A stretch of 13,484 bases of DNA from an uncultured Peptoniphilus sp. Its GTDB lineage: Bacteria; Bacillota; Clostridia; Tissierellales; Peptoniphilaceae. Every line of letters begins with the position of its first letter. Position 1 is the stretch's first letter. Below, piece by piece: positions 12,877 to 13,484 of this stretch. The notes under the pieces were generated by a model. That model did no database searches. It was given only the letters and a program-made list of their open reading frames with translations, and was not told the origin of the DNA. The DNA lies in the NCBI RefSeq assembly GCF_943913915.1, contig NZ_CALUAA010000023.1, positions 1 through 13,484 on the forward strand, in the 5' to 3' direction. The translations under genes were made by a program, and so were the position numbers.

Positions 12877-12900
12877 TAGTTATCGAAAACAGGATAACTA
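12877..12900. repeat. Perfect 8-bp inverted repeat, candidate operator of the CC-motif gene
   Basis: TAGTTATC (12877-12884), eight spacer bases, then GATAACTA (12893-12900): perfectly complementary arms. It lies 62-85 bases upstream of the CC-motif gene start. On the minus strand it directly precedes TATAAATATAAG, an AT-rich stretch that could hold a -10. A regulator site overlapping the -35 region is one reading. The rest of 12816-13039 is AT-rich with no gene I can support. Confidence 0.45.
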
Positions 12901-13039
12901 ATTTTAGAATAGTTTATACTCTTAAGTAAGGGCCATCTCCCATAGTGTAAGTTACTAAAAATATGGATTTTGTTCATATTGTAAATAAAAGAGAGAAAAT
13001 TATAATTTGATACCATAGCTTCTCATTTCGCGATAGCCT

Positions 13040-13484
13040 TTAATTAGTATCAAACTTTCTAAGTAAATTCTTGATTTTTTCTTGTGCAATAATTTCCTTA
13101 AAGCCCATATTGTCAGTTACTGCGAATAAATAAGAGCGAGCAATCATATCATCACTTCTAGTTGGATTCGTGGATAATAATAAATTTTCATCAAGCCAAT
13201 CATCTATTTGATTAAAGAACTCATCGCCTCTTATTTTAAAGGATTTTTCCTTACTCTCAATTAGTAGGTTGAGTAATTTTTCTACATATTGACTAGCGAG
13301 TTTCAGGTTATTATCTTCAATATAATGCGTTGCCAAGGATAAATAGAAGTTTAAAACGATAGAAATATTTATTTCAATAAGATTAAAAGTTTCTAATAAA
13401 TCCTCTACTCTCTCCAATGTTTCGACCCAATCGTCATCATGCAAACTACTCTTCATCATAAGAAGGGTGATTAAATCAATTATG
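13040..13484 (-). CDS. Hypothetical helical protein, partial (N-terminus beyond window)
   Basis: The frame is open from the right edge to a TAA at 13042-13040, giving at least 148 residues that end in LLRKFDTN. Codons upstream of the Met at 13459 are also open (IIDLITLL), so the true start probably lies outside the window. The visible part is acidic and almost all helical, with pairs of amphipathic helices such as NFYLSLATHYIEDNNLKLAS and then QYVEKLLNLLIESKEKS, the look of TPR-like repeats. The C-terminal regions of Rgg/MutR-type regulators have this character, but no DNA-binding domain is in view, so no family is assigned. The gene is AT-rich, like the left end of the window and unlike the housekeeping block. 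Confidence 0.6.
   Translation of the reverse strand, partial: IIDLITLLMMKSSLHDDDWVETLERVEDLLETFNLIEINISIVLNFYLSLATHYIEDNNLKLASQYVEKLLNLLIESKEKSFKIRGDEFFNQIDDWLDENLLLSTNPTRSDDMIARSYLFAVTDNMGFKEIIAQEKIKNLLRKFDTN

Noticed and set aside
12816..13016. 67-residue N-terminal extension of the CC-motif protein
   Set aside because: AT-rich, no family-like pattern, contains the inverted repeat, and the internal ATG at 12815 has an AGGGAG site at proper distance.
1..13484. CRISPR arrays, tRNA or rRNA genes, complete insertion sequences, defence operons
   Set aside because: No regularly spaced repeats, cloverleaf or rRNA segments, transposase motifs or recognisable defence genes were found on either strand.

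Overview
The window looks like the chromosome of a low-to-mid GC, anaerobe-type Bacillota, possibly of the Tissierellia/Peptoniphilaceae kind. The evidence is a type III glutamine synthetase, an archaeal/eukaryotic-type prolyl-tRNA synthetase behind a proline T-box, strong GGAGG ribosome sites, and compact Rho-independent terminators between convergent genes. The genus is an inference. The central block (about 1.37-12.4 kb) is moderately GC-rich housekeeping sequence. Both ends (1-1.36 kb and 12.82-13.48 kb) are clearly AT-rich and look like accessory DNA.

Left end (1-1366): a partial YaaC-like gene leaves the window on the minus strand. Behind it is the decayed remnant of a mobilizable element: the C-terminal part of a MobC-like accessory protein followed by the N-terminus of a MobA-type relaxase. 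Each carries a one-base frameshift. The relaxase similarity stops at a 12-bp inverted repeat. A bidirectional terminator then separates this debris from guaA.

Centre: guaA (GMP synthase, minus) is divergent from an HTH-cupin regulator (plus). The regulator converges, through a shared terminator, on a minus-strand operon read in the order glnN, pyrG, NUDIX hydrolase. glnN makes glutamine. pyrG in the same operon, and guaA nearby, spend glutamine through their GATase domains. glnN has a consensus promoter and a 5' leader containing a terminator hairpin just before its ribosome site, so attenuation is likely. Divergent from glnN is the proline T-box leader (specifier CCC) and proS.

Right part: proS converges on a GT-C type membrane glycosyltransferase. 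That gene is divergent from a CofE-like (F420-0:glutamate ligase superfamily) protein of unknown role. Three hairpins in about 100 bp separate the CofE-like gene from a small Cys-Cys motif protein on the minus strand, whose upstream region carries an 8-bp perfect inverted repeat. A partial AT-rich helical protein runs off the right edge.

The least explained items are the CofE-like protein, the CC-motif protein with its candidate operator, and the glnN leader. No complete new defence or mobile system is visible.
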